Assembly (NCBI GenBank): GCA_023410155.1 | Contig: JAEYQF010000271.1 | Span: 1-14,580 of the forward strand | DNA: 14,580 bases | Source: Verrucomicrobiota bacterium | Lineage (GTDB): Bacteria; Verrucomicrobiota; Verrucomicrobiia; Opitutales; Opitutaceae | Reading direction: 5' to 3' | Translations under genes and position numbers: made by a program | Shown: one piece after another, positions 1 through 7,044 of the stretch | Numbering within the stretch: the stretch's first letter is position 1 | How the letters are laid out: every line of letters begins with the position of its first letter | The notes under the pieces: generated by a model | The model's database searches: none | Seen by the model: only the letters and a program-made list of their open reading frames with translations | Told to the model about the DNA's origin: nothing

Positions 1-573
1 GAGCCCGCGCAAACCGGTCCCCGCCACGTCACCGTGAAGCGCGCCGGACAGCTCGGCGTCGTGGCCGTCGGCTACAAGGTCCCGCCGGCGCGCCACGCCG
101 ACTACGCCGCCGTCCAGGTGCTCGGCGCCATCCTCACGGACGGCAAAAACGCCCGTCTTTACAAGGCGCTCACCGACAAGAATCTCACCGTCGGCACGCA
201 GACGTTTCTCGGCTTCAACCACGATCCTTCGATGGCGATCATCTTCGCTCCGCTCGCGCCCGGCGCCGGCCACGAAGAGGTCGAGAAGATCGTTTTCGAC
301 GAGGTTGAGAAACTGAAGAACGAGGGCGTCGCCGCCGCCGAAGTGCAGGCCGCTACCGCGAAGATTCTCGCGGACGCTGCGTATCAGCGCGACGGCTCGT
401 TCGCCATCGCGGGCAACCTCAACGAGTGCATCGCCGCCGGCGATTGGACCCTTTACTACTCGATCGAGGACGCCACGAAGAAAGTCACGGCCGACGACGT
501 GAAACGCGTCGCCAACGAATACCTTGGTCGCGACCAAAGCACCGCCGGCTGGTTCGTGCCGGTCGTGAAGTAA
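1..573 (+). CDS. M16B family zinc-peptidase subunit, C-terminal part only
   Basis: The reading frame is open from the first base (E-P-A-Q-T-G-P-R...) and ends at 573, so the N-terminal part lies outside the window; about 190 residues are visible. They match the second half of an M16 (insulinase/pitrilysin-like) domain: a GYKVPPARHADYAAVQVL stretch, then ILTDGKNARLYKAL followed by a beta strand LTVGTQTF, and an acidic helix rich in E and K. Where an M16 partner domain has the Arg/Tyr pair, this protein has Arg (in ARLY) but no Tyr after the loop. That fits the zinc-bearing half of a heterodimeric M16B enzyme, with the partner encoded directly downstream after a 21-bp gap. The HxxEH zinc motif cannot be checked because it would lie upstream of base 1. 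Family call is confident; the catalytic role is inferred. Confidence 0.85.
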   Translation, partial: EPAQTGPRHVTVKRAGQLGVVAVGYKVPPARHADYAAVQVLGAILTDGKNARLYKALTDKNLTVGTQTFLGFNHDPSMAIIFAPLAPGAGHEEVEKIVFDEVEKLKNEGVAAAEVQAATAKILADAAYQRDGSFAIAGNLNECIAAGDWTLYYSIEDATKKVTADDVKRVANEYLGRDQSTAGWFVPVVK

Positions 574-594
574 ATCCTCAGCAGGACATCACCG

Positions 595-1938
595 ATGAAA
601 AAATCTCTCCTCTCCCTGCTCACCGCGACCGCCGCCCTCGCGCTCGTCGCTCCCGCGCACGCGCAGATCGCTTCCCGCGTCCAGCGCACGAAAGCCTCCG
701 GCATCGACCTCATCGCCTACCCGACGGCGGTGAAGGACGTCGTGACCATCCAAGGTTCGCTGCCTGCGGGCGACGCGTTTGCCGGCGAAGGCAACATCGC
801 GATCCCCACCCTCGTCGGCATGCTCCTCGACAAGGGCACCACGTCGGCCGACAAGTTCGAGATCGCCGCCAAACTCGAAAACGTCGGCGCCAACATCTCC
901 TTCGATGTCGGCGCGCAGATGCTCCAGATCGGCGCGAAGTGCCTGAAGAAAGACCTGCCGCTCGTCGTCGGCCTCATCGCCGAGCAACTGCGCACGCCGG
1001 CCCTCTCCGCCGAGGAGTTCGAAAAGGCCAAGAAACAACTCGCGGGCGGGCTCCAGCGCCAGCTCGAGAGCACCGACTTCCGCGCCGGCGATACGTTTAC
1101 CCGCACGATCTACCCTGTCGGCCATCCGAATCGTCAGCCGCCCACCGAGGAGATGCTCGCCGCGATCGAGAAAGCCACCCTCGAAGAGGCGAAGGCGTTT
1201 CACAAAAAATACTACGGCCCCGCGCACCTCACGCTCGTCGCCGTCGGCGATGTCGACGTGGCGCAACTCCAGTCCGAAGTGCAGAAAGCCTTTGCCGGCT
1301 GGTCCGGCGGCGTGCCCGTCATGCGGACCGCGAAATCGAGCGGCACCGATTCACCGAAGGAGCAGGTCGTGTTCATGGCCGATAAACCCAGTGTCACGGT
1401 GATCTTCGGCCAGACCACCGGCCTGCGCTACAGCGATCCCGATTACCAGGCGCTGCGCATGGGCACGGCGATCCTCGGCAGCGGTTTCACGGGCCGCCTG
1501 ATGGCCAACGTGCGCGACAAGGAAGGGCTCACCTACGGTATCGGCTCCTCGCTCGCCCGCGACACGTTCACCGATGGCGACTGGCGCATCCAGGCGACGT
1601 TCGCCCCCGCATTGCTCGACAAAGGACTGGAGTCCACCAAGCGCCAGCTCAACGCCTGGCATAAGGAAGGCGTCACCGAGACCGAGGTGCAAAACCGCAA
1701 GGGCGACCTCATCGGCTCCTTCAAAGTCGGCCTCGCCACCACGGATGGCATGGCCGGTGCGCTGCTCAACGCAGTCCACCGCGGCTACGACGTCACCTGG
1801 CTCGATGAGTATCCGAAACGCGTCGAGGCGCTCACCGCGAAGGAAGTGAACGCCGCGATCAAGAAATACGTAAAGCCCGACTCCCTCTATCTGATCAAGG
1901 CGGGCAGCGTCCCCGGCGCGACGCCTGCGGCCAAGTAA
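595..1938 (+). CDS. M16B peptidase-like subunit without zinc motif, secreted
   Basis: This 447-residue protein starts at ATG 595, preceded by AGGA at 583-586 with 8-nt spacing. Residues 1-23 form a Sec signal peptide (MKK, hydrophobic core, AHA before Q24), so it is exported, probably to the periplasm. Two M16 domains follow. At the place where active M16 enzymes have HxxEH, near residues 71-77, the sequence reads PTLVGML, so both zinc histidines and the glutamate are absent. The C-terminal domain keeps the glycine-rich loop GSGFTGRL and the Arg301/Tyr314 pair (TGRL and LTYGIGS), which in studied M16B heterodimers is supplied by the non-catalytic subunit. With the upstream gene it probably forms a two-subunit peptidase; substrate unknown. 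A strong terminator follows 26 bp after the stop. Confidence 0.92.
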   Translation: MKKSLLSLLTATAALALVAPAHAQIASRVQRTKASGIDLIAYPTAVKDVVTIQGSLPAGDAFAGEGNIAIPTLVGMLLDKGTTSADKFEIAAKLENVGANISFDVGAQMLQIGAKCLKKDLPLVVGLIAEQLRTPALSAEEFEKAKKQLAGGLQRQLESTDFRAGDTFTRTIYPVGHPNRQPPTEEMLAAIEKATLEEAKAFHKKYYGPAHLTLVAVGDVDVAQLQSEVQKAFAGWSGGVPVMRTAKSSGTDSPKEQVVFMADKPSVTVIFGQTTGLRYSDPDYQALRMGTAILGSGFTGRLMANVRDKEGLTYGIGSSLARDTFTDGDWRIQATFAPALLDKGLESTKRQLNAWHKEGVTETEVQNRKGDLIGSFKVGLATTDGMAGALLNAVHRGYDVTWLDEYPKRVEALTAKEVNAAIKKYVKPDSLYLIKAGSVPGATPAAK

Positions 1939-1964
1939 CCAAACTTCGGATACGTTTTCACTTC

Positions 1965-1996
1965 AGCCGCACCGTAAGAAACGGTGCGGCTTTTTT
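1965..1996 (+). terminator. Intrinsic terminator of the M16 operon
   Basis: A perfect 10-bp GC-rich stem (1966-1975 pairs with 1981-1990, extended by A1965-T1991) closes a 5-nt loop AAGAA and is followed by six T at 1991-1996. It lies 26 bp after the M16 stop codon. This is a textbook factor-independent terminator. Confidence 0.95.
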
Positions 1997-2170
1997 GCGG
2001 CCCGAGTCGGGCCAAAGTGCGGACCGGGCCGAGCCAGAGTCCGTCCCGAGTCGAGCCACGGTGCGCAGCGAGTTGGGACCCGTTGCGGAACGGGCCGAGC
2101 CCAGATGCGAACACGGGCGCAACAAGGTCCGGATCAGGCCGACGCAGGGTGCAACTCGCCCGCTCTCCTC
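1995..2170. repeat. Degenerate 22-bp tandem repeat array A, about 8 units
   Basis: The gap between the two converging genes is filled by head-to-tail units of exactly 22 bp, starting at 1995, 2017, 2039, 2061, 2083, 2105, 2127 and (very worn) 2149. The core consensus is GTGCGGACCGRGTCGAGCCA plus two loose bases. Unit length never slips in this array although the bases diverge. Across its first seven units and five units of a second array at 9574-9683, positions T2, C4, G5 and C19 never change, and C9, C14 and G15 change once each. The CG steps at unit positions 4, 9 and 14 fall 5 bp apart. The array starts inside the T-tract of the M16 terminator and ends about 20 bp before the A-tract of the opposing terminator. 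No coding role is apparent. Function unknown. Confidence 0.85.
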
Positions 2171-2190
2171 GGCGCGTTTTTCGAGCGCGC

Positions 2191-2219
2191 AAAAAAAGCC
2201 CGCCGGGCATGGCGGGCTT
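2191..2219 (-). terminator. Intrinsic terminator of the serine hydrolase gene
   Basis: Read on the - strand, an 8-bp stem (2197-2204 pairs with 2211-2218, extended by A2196-T2219) with a 6-nt loop is followed by a U-tract that appears here as the A-run 2191-2197. It lies about 30 bp after the stop codon of the hydrolase gene. Together with the opposing terminator at 1965-1996 it brackets array A. Confidence 0.88.
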
Positions 2220-2248
2220 CACCTGAGTGCGTTCGCACGCACGCACTC

Positions 2249-3511
2249 TCATTTCTCCAAGGCCTGATACACGGTGTTCGTGAACTTTTCGGAGATGGAG
2301 TCTTCGTTGAACGGCACATGCTGGAAAAGCGCGATCATCAGCAGCCGCTCCCTCGGGTCCATTGATACATAGGTGGTGGCGTAACCATCCCAGCCAAACA
2401 TGCCGACCGACCCCAATGACGCCGCAGGGCCGGTCGGACGAATCCGCACGCCCAGGCCGAAGGACGGCGGAGCCCACACGGTGCCAGCGGGAAGGTGCGA
2501 GGTCTGGTCGCTCGTCATCATCTCCACGGTCTTGCGACCAAGCACACGCACGCCGTCCAGCTGGCCGCCGTTGAGCAGCATTTGCGCGAAGCGCGTGTAG
2601 TCATGAAGCGTCGAGAAAAGTCCGCCGCCGCCTGAGGGGAACGCGAGTGTGCCGAACTGCATGGCCGCATCGTCGCGCGCGAGTCCGTCGGGCGTCCGGT
2701 GGTGAATCATGGCCACGCGCGCACTGAGTGCAGCATCCGGGCGGAAAGTGGTTTCGGTCATCCGCAGCGGTTTGAAGACGCGCTCACGCATCGCGGCCTC
2801 GAGATCCTGCCCCGTGACGGCTTCGATGACGGCGCCGAGGATGTCGGTGTTGACGCCGTAGGTCCACTTCTCGCCGGGTTGGTGCACGAGCGGCAGCGTG
2901 GCGACCCGGCGGACAAACTCCTTCAGCGTGGGCGCAGCCCAAATCTCGGCGCGCGTCCAGAGGGTCTTCGCCGGCTCGTCGGCGAAAAGATCATACGGCA
3001 GTCCCGACGTGTGCGTCAGAAGGTGTCGGATCGTGATCGATCCTTTCGCGGGTTGGAGCTGTGGCGCGTCGGCCGTGCCACACACCATCACCTGCCGATT
3101 CGCGAGCTCCGGCAGGTAGCGCTCGACGGGGTCATCGAGCAAGATGCGGCCTTCCTCGACCAGGGTAAGCACGGTGACGCTCGTCACCATCTTCGACATC
3201 GAGAAGATGCGAAACACTGTGTCCTCGGCCATGGATTTCGCACCGGCGGTGTCGGCGAGGCCGTGCGCGCCATGGGAGACGACCGCGCCGTCGCGAGCGA
3301 CAAGCCACACGACTCCGGCGTATCTCTTCGCATCGATCTCACGTTTCAGCAGCGCGGGCACGTGTTCGAGACGTTTGGCGGAGAGCCCGACGTCGACCGC
3401 AGTTTTCTCCGGCAACGGCAAAGCGGCGAAGAGACGCGCCCCCGAGAGGGCCAGCGTGAAGGCAACACCAACGAGACCGAGGCGCGCGAGCGCCAGCTTG
3501 CGATTGTGCAT
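2249..3511 (-). CDS. Secreted serine hydrolase, beta-lactamase/EstB-type (class C fold)
   Basis: The 420-residue protein belongs to the beta-lactamase-related serine hydrolases (Pfam Beta-lactamase, family VIII esterase type). The nucleophile motif SxxK is S104-M-S-K107, the second motif is Y218 in TYGVN, and a C-terminal FGWDGY near 372-377 occupies the place of the third motif. HLLTHTSGLPYD (163-174) is a family signature. I chose ATG at 3511 because it gives a normal signal peptide (basic MHNRKLALAR, then a hydrophobic stretch ending near ALA/ARLFAA); the frame stays open to 3667, but that extension is arginine-rich and unlike protein. No Shine-Dalgarno is obvious. It probably cleaves esters or D-Ala-type peptides in the periplasm; true beta-lactamase activity cannot be claimed. 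It is a single gene with its own terminator. Confidence 0.92.
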   Translation of the reverse strand: MHNRKLALARLGLVGVAFTLALSGARLFAALPLPEKTAVDVGLSAKRLEHVPALLKREIDAKRYAGVVWLVARDGAVVSHGAHGLADTAGAKSMAEDTVFRIFSMSKMVTSVTVLTLVEEGRILLDDPVERYLPELANRQVMVCGTADAPQLQPAKGSITIRHLLTHTSGLPYDLFADEPAKTLWTRAEIWAAPTLKEFVRRVATLPLVHQPGEKWTYGVNTDILGAVIEAVTGQDLEAAMRERVFKPLRMTETTFRPDAALSARVAMIHHRTPDGLARDDAAMQFGTLAFPSGGGGLFSTLHDYTRFAQMLLNGGQLDGVRVLGRKTVEMMTSDQTSHLPAGTVWAPPSFGLGVRIRPTGPAASLGSVGMFGWDGYATTYVSMDPRERLLMIALFQHVPFNEDSISEKFTNTVYQALEK

Positions 3512-3634
3512 AAGCAGAAGGGGGAACGGTAAACGCAAGAGAGGCTCAGAGGCGGATCGGACGCAAATCCTTCCCCGGCGAGCGTCGCGACATCTTCCCC
3601 CGAGGTTCGGCACGGCGGGCGTCGCCGGCCGGCG

Positions 3635-3672
3635 AAAAAAAACCGGGGCGGAGGATTTCTCCCCCACCCCGG
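3635..3672 (-). terminator. Probable terminator on the - strand
   Basis: CCGGGG (3643-3648) pairs with CCCCGG (3667-3672), and a short inner GGAG/CTCC stem may extend it. On the - strand the hairpin is followed by eight U (A-run 3635-3642). It sits about 44 bp after the stop codon of the small - strand frame that ends at 3716, and it also separates that frame from the hydrolase gene. Confidence 0.65.
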
Positions 3673-3715
3673 CGTTGTTTTCCTGGTTAAGCTGTGGAGC
3701 CGGTATGCACCGACC

Positions 3716-3928
3716 TCACAGGGTTTGACGACTCACGCGGCCGAACACCTTGGGCAGATGTGTGACCGCCTGCGTCCAGTTGCGTTTTGCTTTCTTCTCC
3801 GTGGGCTCCGTCCGCTCGTTGGCCGGCGCGGGCGTCGTCTCTTCGACGGGCTCGTAGCAGGTCACAAACGTGACGGCAGGAAGGACTCCTGGATTCACGA
3901 GGAAGTGCAGTTTCGTCTTCATGTTCAT
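3716..3928 (-). CDS. Small protein of 70 residues, uncertain gene
   Basis: I do not recognise this family. From ATG 3928 the frame encodes MNMKTKLHFLVNPGVLPAVT..., a short hydrophobic start, then a Pro/Thr/Glu/Lys-rich linker (roughly residues 25-48) and a basic tail ending SRQTL. A second ATG at 3922 (MKTK) would give 68 residues, and a GTG at 4018 would add 30 arginine- and tryptophan-containing residues that look less natural. The balanced Lys/Glu/Thr content differs from the Arg/Ala-rich shadow frames nearby, and a terminator-like hairpin lies 44 bp after the stop on the same strand. There is no clear ribosome-binding site. It could be a small exported protein; a cysteine (FVTCYEP) is present, but the lipobox is poor. 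Existence is plausible, not shown. Confidence 0.4.
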   Translation of the reverse strand: MNMKTKLHFLVNPGVLPAVTFVTCYEPVEETTPAPANERTEPTEKKAKRNWTQAVTHLPKVFGRVSRQTL

Positions 3929-4081
3929 GGTCAGAAGGAGACTTCGAGCAACGGATTGCCGACGTCTCCAGGCCGACCAAGAACGCTCGCAAAGAACTCC
4001 GAACAGGATGCGGCGCACGACCGCGGGGTCAAGGACCGCGACGCCGCGAGTTGTTCATACACAAGTGCGCGCAGTCTGCTG

Positions 4082-4108
4082 ACTGCCGCAGCCCGAGCGG
4101 TCGGCAGT
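4082..4108. other. Inverted repeat downstream of the pRiA4b-like gene
   Basis: ACTGCCG (4082-4088) and CGGCAGT (4102-4108) are perfect 7-bp arms around a 13-nt loop, 26 bp past the stop at 4135 of the - strand gene. No U-tract follows on either strand, so it is at most an RNA 3' end structure. The rest of 3929-4134 shows nothing else I can name. Confidence 0.35.
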
Positions 4109-4134
4109 GGAGTGCCGTCCCAGCCTCCGCGCCG

Positions 4135-4731
4135 TTACCCGCGCGCGAGTTTTTTCAGCGCGCGGTTAATCTTCTCCAGATCGCAGCGCTCGGGATCGTA
4201 GTCGGGCCCGAGCCACTCCAGCCACTCGCGGCCGAGCTCGGTCTGCGGCTCCTTGATGCACGCGAGCATGTCGTGAAACGCTTCGAGCCCGCCGCAATCC
4301 TCGGGCGGGCCCGCGCGTTCGCCGGCGAGGCAGACGGGATAGTGCACGCCTTTCTCGAGGGCGCCGGTCTTCTCGAGGCGGATCTCCACCTGCCAGCCTT
4401 CGCCGAAGTGGTAACCGTAGGTGAAGCGCTCGTGATTGGAGATATCGAGATCGGCGAGCGTCACGTCGCGGTCGTCCTCGATCGTGAGTTCGTCGCGCTT
4501 GAGCGGATTACCGAAGCGCAGCGCGTCGAGAGCGAACGCGTGCGTCTGGTAATCGAACCAGTCGAAAATCACCTGGATGCTGTCGTGCAGCCGGGAGAGC
4601 CACATCGTCTCGCGCACTTGGAGGCGACGCCACACCGGTGGCGTGGTGCCCACGACCGCGAGGCGCAGCGTGAAAACACGCTCCGGCGGCTTCTTGGCGG
4701 GTGACCCGCCTCCTTCGTGCAGTCCGATCAT
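4135..4731 (-). CDS. Plasmid pRiA4b ORF-3-like family protein
   Basis: The 198-residue protein matches the pRiA4b ORF-3-like family (Pfam PF07929, the family with the IS1096 TnpR-like annotation). Hallmarks seen in order are the start FTLRLAVVGTTPPVWRRLQV, the helix LSRLHDSIQVIFDWFDYQTHAF, the strand FTYGYHFGEGWQVEI, and CLAGERAGPPEDCGG followed by a helical C-terminus ending LKKLARG. I chose ATG 4731 (MIGLHEGGG); the frame continues to 4806, but the extra residues are low-complexity Ala/Arg. Members are common stand-alone cytosolic proteins in many bacteria and their biochemical role is not settled. No transposase or terminal repeats are near, so the mobile-element name should not be taken literally. 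It lies 96 bp after the TonB receptor gene on the same strand. Confidence 0.88.
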   Translation of the reverse strand: MIGLHEGGGSPAKKPPERVFTLRLAVVGTTPPVWRRLQVRETMWLSRLHDSIQVIFDWFDYQTHAFALDALRFGNPLKRDELTIEDDRDVTLADLDISNHERFTYGYHFGEGWQVEIRLEKTGALEKGVHYPVCLAGERAGPPEDCGGLEAFHDMLACIKEPQTELGREWLEWLGPDYDPERCDLEKINRALKKLARG

Positions 4732-4788
4732 GGGCGCAGTTGAGCGGAGGGAGGCACGAGCGGCAAGAGCGGCGGCAGTCGCGGGTGA

Positions 4789-4818
4789 AGGCGGGGCGCC
4801 TCGCAAAGCGTCCCGCCT
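4789..4818 (-). other. Hairpin after the TonB receptor gene
   Basis: AGGCGGG (4789-4795) and CCCGCCT (4812-4818) form a 7-bp GC-rich stem 9 bp past the stop codon at 4828. No U-tract follows, so it is a possible transcript-end structure rather than a proven terminator. Confidence 0.4.
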
Positions 4819-4827
4819 CGGGGTGAC

Positions 4828-6966
4828 TCAGAAGCGATACAGCAGCGTCACGCCGATCTGGCGCGGATCGGCGCGATTCTCGTAACGCGTCTCGATGTAG
4901 TCGGGATCTTCGTTGCCGAAGAAATAGACGCGCTTGTCGTAGCGCTCGTTGAATGCATTGCGCACCCAGAGCGTGGCCGTCCATTCACGCCAGGTGTAGC
5001 CAAGAGCGGCGTTGACGACCGTGTAGGCGCGGCGCGCTTCGTTCTGATTGTTCGAGTCCCACTGCCGGGCTCGGCCGATCACGTCGGCGCTGGCAAAGAA
5101 GCCGCGCTCGGCCCCATAGCGCGCGCCGATCGTGTAGCCGTAGCGGGGAGTGTTGGCGAGGTCGCGCCCACCGCCGGTGTTACCGTTGCCGAGCGTGAAC
5201 TGCTCGAGCTCCGAACGCATGAGCGCCAGGGAGCCGCGAACGGAAAGCATCCGCGTGAGGGCAAACGAGGATGACGCCTCGAGGCCGTAAACGTGCGAGT
5301 CGTCGCCGTTGTCGGTGAAGAAGCGGTAGCTCCCGCCGAATCCGGCGGAGTCGCGCACCTGCGTGTCGCGACGTTGCAGATAGAAGGCGGTGAATTCTCC
5401 CGTCAGTCGTTGGTCGAACCAGTGGCCGCGCACACCGGTTTCGTAGTTCCAAAGGATCTCCGTGTCGTAGGTGAGTGGGTCGGTGGCTAGATCGATGCGG
5501 GCATCGACGTTGACGCCGCCGGCTTTGTAGCCGCGCGTCGCGGAGACGAAGAGCAGCTCGTGGTCCGTGAGCTGGTGCTCGAGGGAGATTTTTCCCCCGA
5601 TTAGCGTGTCGTCGAAAACTGGATACACCCGCACCTCAGGATCGTAGGAGTCGGAAGAGGCGCGATAGCGGGTCTTCCGGCCCGCGCCTTCGAGATCGAT
5701 GTGCTCCGCGCGCAAACCCAGAATCAAACGGGTGCGCGACGAGAAGTCGTGCCCGATCTGGCCGAACAGCGCGGCGTTCCTCGCTTCGTAGTCGGTCGCG
5801 AGTCCGCGGATGTTGCCCGGATCGGTATTGGCATAGACGGAGTCCTCCTCGATCGCGGAGAAGAAGGCGCCGATGGTCCAGCGATTGATCCAACCTGCCA
5901 GCGTGCCTTCGAGGGAGTCAGCGCGCAGTTCCTGGCTGAACACGTCGCGCGTGCGGGCCAGATCGCTGAAGCCCTGGTAGGAGGCGGCCGTCCAGTCGTC
6001 GTCATAGCTGTAGCGCGATCGCGTGCGAGCGGCACTGCTGACGGTGGTGAGCCGCACATTCTCCAAACCCGAGTAGGTGCCGCGCAGGCTGCCGGCGAGG
6101 GAGCGTTGCTCGTCGCGCCCGGGCTGGTCCGAGTAGGTGAAGTAGCCGTTGTTATCGAGGGCGAACTCGTCGTAGCCGTTGTCGAAATTTGCGGCGAGGA
6201 TGGTCGCGTCCCAGCGCCAGAGCGCGTTGGGATTCCACGTGAGGCGCAGGCGCGCGGTAAATTCATCGCGCGCGTTGGCATCCTCATCGACCGTGAGATT
6301 GCGGCGGAAGCCGTCGCTGTTGGTCTGCTGGATGGCGAGGCGCATCATGAGTTGCTCGGGGTTCGCCGCCGACAAGGGACCGCCAAGCGCAACTCCGCCA
6401 GAGCGCAGCGAGTCGTCGCCGACGGTGCCTTCGACGAGACCGGTCCAGTAGGACGTGGGCTCGTTGGAGACGAGCCGGACGACGCCGCCGGCGGCGTTGG
6501 CGCCAAACGCTCCCGCCTGCGGGCCGCGCAGCACCTCGACTTGTTTCGTGTCGAAGGTGCTGCCGATTGTGCCGAGGCCGGTGAAATCGAGATCGTCGAC
6601 GAGAAAGCGCACCGCCGAGTCGGGCGTCTCGCCCTCGAACTGCGAGTTTTCGCCGATGCCGCGGATCTGAAGATAACGCGGGCGCGACGTGCCACCGGTC
6701 CACGTGAGATTGGGGATTTGTTCAACAATGTCGCCGAAGTGGCGCAGCGACTGCTCGCGCAGGAGCGCAGCATCGAGAACCGTCACGCTCGCGGGAATCC
6801 GCGCGAGTGGCGATTCCCACAGGTCGGACGTCACGCGCAACGGCTCGAGCGTGACGGGCGGAGCGTTGTTTGAATTTTCAGAGCTCGTTTGCGCGCGCAG
6901 CCCGGAGGCCGCGGGGACAAGCGCGAGGCTCGTGGCGAGGAGGAGGACTTGTGTCGGGAGCTTCAT
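4828..6966 (-). CDS. TonB-dependent outer-membrane receptor, likely thiamin-type substrate
   Basis: The 712-residue protein starts at ATG 6966, giving a Sec signal peptide (MKLPTQVLLL..., cleavage near LRA25-Q26). A plug domain follows at about 55-170, with the classic VEVLRGPQAGAFGANAAGGVVRLVS signature in modified form (residues 143-166) and LQIRGIGENS near 99-108. The remaining ~540 residues alternate aromatic and polar strands as in a 22-stranded barrel, and the chain ends LLYRF with the terminal Phe expected of outer-membrane barrels. A TonB-box-like VTLEPLRV lies near 38-45. The frame is open upstream to 7359, but that part covers the riboswitch and is not coding. The TPP riboswitch in the leader implies repression by thiamin pyrophosphate, so import of thiamin or a biosynthetic precursor is the likely role. 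The family call is firm; the substrate is inferred. Confidence 0.93.
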   Translation of the reverse strand: MKLPTQVLLLATSLALVPAASGLRAQTSSENSNNAPPVTLEPLRVTSDLWESPLARIPASVTVLDAALLREQSLRHFGDIVEQIPNLTWTGGTSRPRYLQIRGIGENSQFEGETPDSAVRFLVDDLDFTGLGTIGSTFDTKQVEVLRGPQAGAFGANAAGGVVRLVSNEPTSYWTGLVEGTVGDDSLRSGGVALGGPLSAANPEQLMMRLAIQQTNSDGFRRNLTVDEDANARDEFTARLRLTWNPNALWRWDATILAANFDNGYDEFALDNNGYFTYSDQPGRDEQRSLAGSLRGTYSGLENVRLTTVSSAARTRSRYSYDDDWTAASYQGFSDLARTRDVFSQELRADSLEGTLAGWINRWTIGAFFSAIEEDSVYANTDPGNIRGLATDYEARNAALFGQIGHDFSSRTRLILGLRAEHIDLEGAGRKTRYRASSDSYDPEVRVYPVFDDTLIGGKISLEHQLTDHELLFVSATRGYKAGGVNVDARIDLATDPLTYDTEILWNYETGVRGHWFDQRLTGEFTAFYLQRRDTQVRDSAGFGGSYRFFTDNGDDSHVYGLEASSSFALTRMLSVRGSLALMRSELEQFTLGNGNTGGGRDLANTPRYGYTIGARYGAERGFFASADVIGRARQWDSNNQNEARRAYTVVNAALGYTWREWTATLWVRNAFNERYDKRVYFFGNEDPDYIETRYENRADPRQIGVTLLYRF

Positions 6967-7007
6967 GGTTGGTGATGCCCGACCCAAATCGGACTCCCGA
7001 GAGAAGG

Positions 7008-7042
7008 GGCGCCGTGCGCCCGATGGCGCGACTCGCGGCGCC
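7008..7042 (-). promoter_or_regulatory. Leader hairpin between riboswitch and start codon, possible expression platform
   Basis: GGCGCCG (7008-7014) pairs perfectly with CGGCGCC (7036-7042), and an inner GCGCC/GGCGC stem closes an ATCG loop. On the - strand RNA it lies immediately after the P1 helix of the TPP aptamer, and its first bases overlap possible P1 extension bases (7041-7045), so the two could compete. No U-tract follows (CCUUCUCUC), so a simple intrinsic terminator is not evident; it may act on translation or with Rho. Confidence 0.5.
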
Positions 7043-7044
7043 TG

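Noticed and set aside
1995..2170. CRISPR or guide-RNA-type array
   Set aside because: There is no alternation of a constant repeat and unique spacers of a given length; whole 22-bp units diverge gradually, and no cas, tas or other effector gene is in the window.
1995..2267. Short + and - strand frames through array A, called as possible small proteins
   Set aside because: Their sequence follows the 22-bp DNA repeat in every frame, they have no ribosome-binding site, and they cross two terminators.
2249..3511. Antibiotic-resistance beta-lactamase
   Set aside because: SxxK and the Tyr motif only show the broad serine hydrolase fold; most such proteins are esterases or peptidases, and nothing here shows beta-lactam hydrolysis.
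2699..3532. 277-residue + strand frame
   Set aside because: It is antisense to the serine hydrolase, which has clear family motifs. Long antisense frames are expected in GC-rich DNA.
4135..4731. Mobile element, because of the pRiA4b/IS1096-type family name
   Set aside because: No transposase, terminal inverted repeats or target duplication is visible; the family is widespread outside mobile elements.
5701..6873. 390-residue + strand frame inside the TonB receptor gene
   Set aside because: It is the antisense shadow of the receptor, with Ala/Arg/Val/Gly-rich content and no recognisable domain.
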